6,666 bases of DNA from Verrucomicrobiales bacterium (GTDB taxonomy: Bacteria > Verrucomicrobiota > Verrucomicrobiae > Limisphaerales > UBA9464): positions 1 to 6,666 of the forward strand of contig SXXZ01000335.1 in NCBI GenBank assembly GCA_005789375.1, written 5' to 3'. Each line of letters starts with the position of its first letter. The stretch's first letter is position 1. Both the position numbers and the translations under genes were made by a program. The notes below the pieces were generated by a model. It saw only the letters and a program-made list of their open reading frames with translations, did not search any database and was not told where the DNA came from. Of this stretch, positions 5,802 through 6,666 are shown piece after piece.

Positions 5802-6488
5802 ATGTTGTCTCGATGGTTTCGCCGAGGGCTTCGTTGGCTTGTCGCTCTTCTTTTGTTGCCGATCAACCTGGGGGTGAGTTGGGCTGCCTGGGAGGTCGGT
5901 CGGACCTCTGTTTCTGGCAGCCCATTTTGGGTGCCGCTCTTGGTCGGTTTTGGAATTTGGATGGTGGTCTATGTCCAACTGCCACGCCCAATGTGGATTT
6001 ATGTCCTGGGCCATGAGTTGACTCATGCACTCAGCGCCTGGATGTGTGGATCTCGGGTTCAATCCTTCAAGGTGAACAGCCGAGGAGGAGAGGTCCGGGT
6101 CAGCAAGAGCAATGCGTTCATTGCGCTCTCTCCCTATTTTTTACCCATCTACTCGATCCTCTGGTCCCTGATCATGGTCGTGGTGCAATGGCGCTGGGGT
6201 AAGGAGTGGTGGGTCATGCCGGTGTATCAGGTGGGTTTGGGTCTGACCTACGGCTTCCACGTCACCATGACGGCGGTGATTTTGCGCATCCGACAGCCGG
6301 ACCTGGTGGGCGAGGGGTTTCTGTTTTCAGGGTCGCTCATCTGGCTGGGCAATGCCTTAATGCTTCTGTTGGGCATGACTTGGTTGGCCGGGCGGCCAGG
6401 CATGGGGGCCACGTTGCGATCGGCAGCGCGCCTTTCCGGTGAGTTCTATCTGCAGGCGTGGCGGTGGGTACAACAATGGATCTCTTGA
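5802..6488 (+). CDS. M50-like membrane zinc metalloprotease (HELTH motif)
   Basis: This 228-residue integral membrane protein has the zinc-protease motif HELTH (His71, Glu72, His75) at the end of a hydrophobic segment, as in site-2 (M50-type) proteases that cut within or next to the membrane. Likely membrane segments are about 10-31, 42-70, 104-129, 137-161 and 171-195. SPYFLPIY (110-117) resembles the Pro-rich stretch after the motif in M50-like families. The canonical NxxPxPxLDG motif that supplies the third zinc ligand in classical M50 proteases is absent. Asp167 in RQPDL, or His153 in GFHVT, are candidate substitutes by inference. There is no PDZ or CBS domain, so it is a minimal type whose substrate is unknown. 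ATG 5802 starts immediately before the first membrane segment, and only a weak purine stretch (ggcgga) abuts it. The gene diverges from the SNF2 gene. A non-proteolytic membrane role cannot be excluded. Confidence 0.75.
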   Translation: MLSRWFRRGLRWLVALLLLPINLGVSWAAWEVGRTSVSGSPFWVPLLVGFGIWMVVYVQLPRPMWIYVLGHELTHALSAWMCGSRVQSFKVNSRGGEVRVSKSNAFIALSPYFLPIYSILWSLIMVVVQWRWGKEWWVMPVYQVGLGLTYGFHVTMTAVILRIRQPDLVGEGFLFSGSLIWLGNALMLLLGMTWLAGRPGMGATLRSAARLSGEFYLQAWRWVQQWIS

Positions 6489-6611
6489 GAAAATGAGGCT
6501 CTCGTTGGAGGCCCTGCCGTGAGGGATGCATCGCGGGTTTCGATCGCTGTGTTACAAATGAAACTTGAAACTCAGCCCACGCAGGCGAGAAGCTTCTGAT
6601 CTTAGGTACGC
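6489..6611. other. Spacer before the last gene
   Basis: This stretch of 123 bases shows no coding frame of note and no clear terminator after the membrane-protein gene. The A/T-richer patch near 6550-6570 could hold a promoter for the next gene, but no good -35/-10 pair was found. The sequence aggt (6604-6607), 4 bases before ATG 6612, is a modest ribosome-binding site. Confidence 0.35.
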
Positions 6612-6666
6612 ATGAATCTTGGCGATATTCTCACGACACGGCAGATCGTTCCTGAACTGGCGGCCA
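6612..6666 (+). CDS. Start of a probable PTS EIIA (PtsN-like) protein, cut by window edge
   Basis: Only 18 residues are visible (MNLGDILTTRQIVPELAA). The pattern Met-x-Leu-x-Asp-Ile-Leu-Thr followed by an Ile-Val-x-x-Leu helix resembles the usual N-terminus of PTS EIIA domains of the fructose/nitrogen type. These accept phosphate on a histidine and either pass it to sugar-transport components or act as regulators. The phosphorylated histidine and the rest of the domain lie beyond the edge. ATG 6612 is preceded by aggt at a 4-base gap. The gene follows the membrane protein on the same strand after 123 bases, so a separate promoter is possible. The assignment is tentative because so little is visible. 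Confidence 0.45.
   Translation, partial: MNLGDILTTRQIVPELAA

Noticed and set aside
5711..5866. N-terminal extension of the SNF2 protein to an ATG at 5866 (1167 residues)
   Set aside because: The added residues are Arg/Pro/Gln-rich without family resemblance, they overlap the first 65 bases of the divergent gene, and the good ribosome-binding site is at 5710.
2363..6488. SNF2 ATPase plus membrane protease as a defence system (DISARM-like)
   Set aside because: There is no methylase, nuclease or DUF1998-type partner, and the two genes are divergent. Adjacency alone does not support this.

Overview
The window looks like ordinary chromosomal DNA of a moderately GC-rich bacterium. The best guess is Verrucomicrobiota: the thioredoxin reductase has a GTGCAG nucleotide-binding loop, the intergenic DNA carries a hairpin repeat with the core gccgggtctcccgacccggc, and there is a relic of an AAA_14-type ATPase. 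That assignment rests on family memory and was not tested by a search. No plasmid, phage, transposase, CRISPR, tRNA or rRNA signal was found.

Layout. Positions 1-729 contain no convincing intact gene. They hold a very strong rho-independent terminator (158-190) ending an unseen or unrecognised transcript, a doubtful 23-residue ORF with a good ribosome-binding site (283-354), a hairpin (353-371), and a decayed, frameshifted fragment of an AAA_14/DUF4143-type ATPase (about 451-635). On the plus strand follow a complete thioredoxin-disulfide reductase (trxB, 730-1671) and, 76 bases later, a complete single-domain rhodanese (1748-2080). The 282-base gap 2081-2362 lies between convergent genes and carries two copies of a 28-base hairpin repeat plus smaller repeats. 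A large SNF2-family ATPase occupies the minus strand (2363-5710). Divergent from it, across about 91 bases, is a small membrane protein with an HELTH zinc-protease motif (5802-6488). The window ends inside the first codons of a gene that resembles a PTS EIIA (PtsN-like) domain (6612-6666, running off the edge).

Functional reading. TrxB plus rhodanese form a plausible thiol-redox and sulfur-transfer pair. The SNF2 ATPase and the M50-like membrane protein share a divergent upstream region, but nothing in the sequence proves a functional link. The SNF2 gene has no methylase, nuclease or other defence partner within view. I see no clear new multi-gene system. The points most worth a second look are the ATPase relic with its one-base lesion, the SNF2 protein's roughly 650-residue N-terminal part, the atypical zinc-protease sequence, the orphan strong terminator, and the repeat family.
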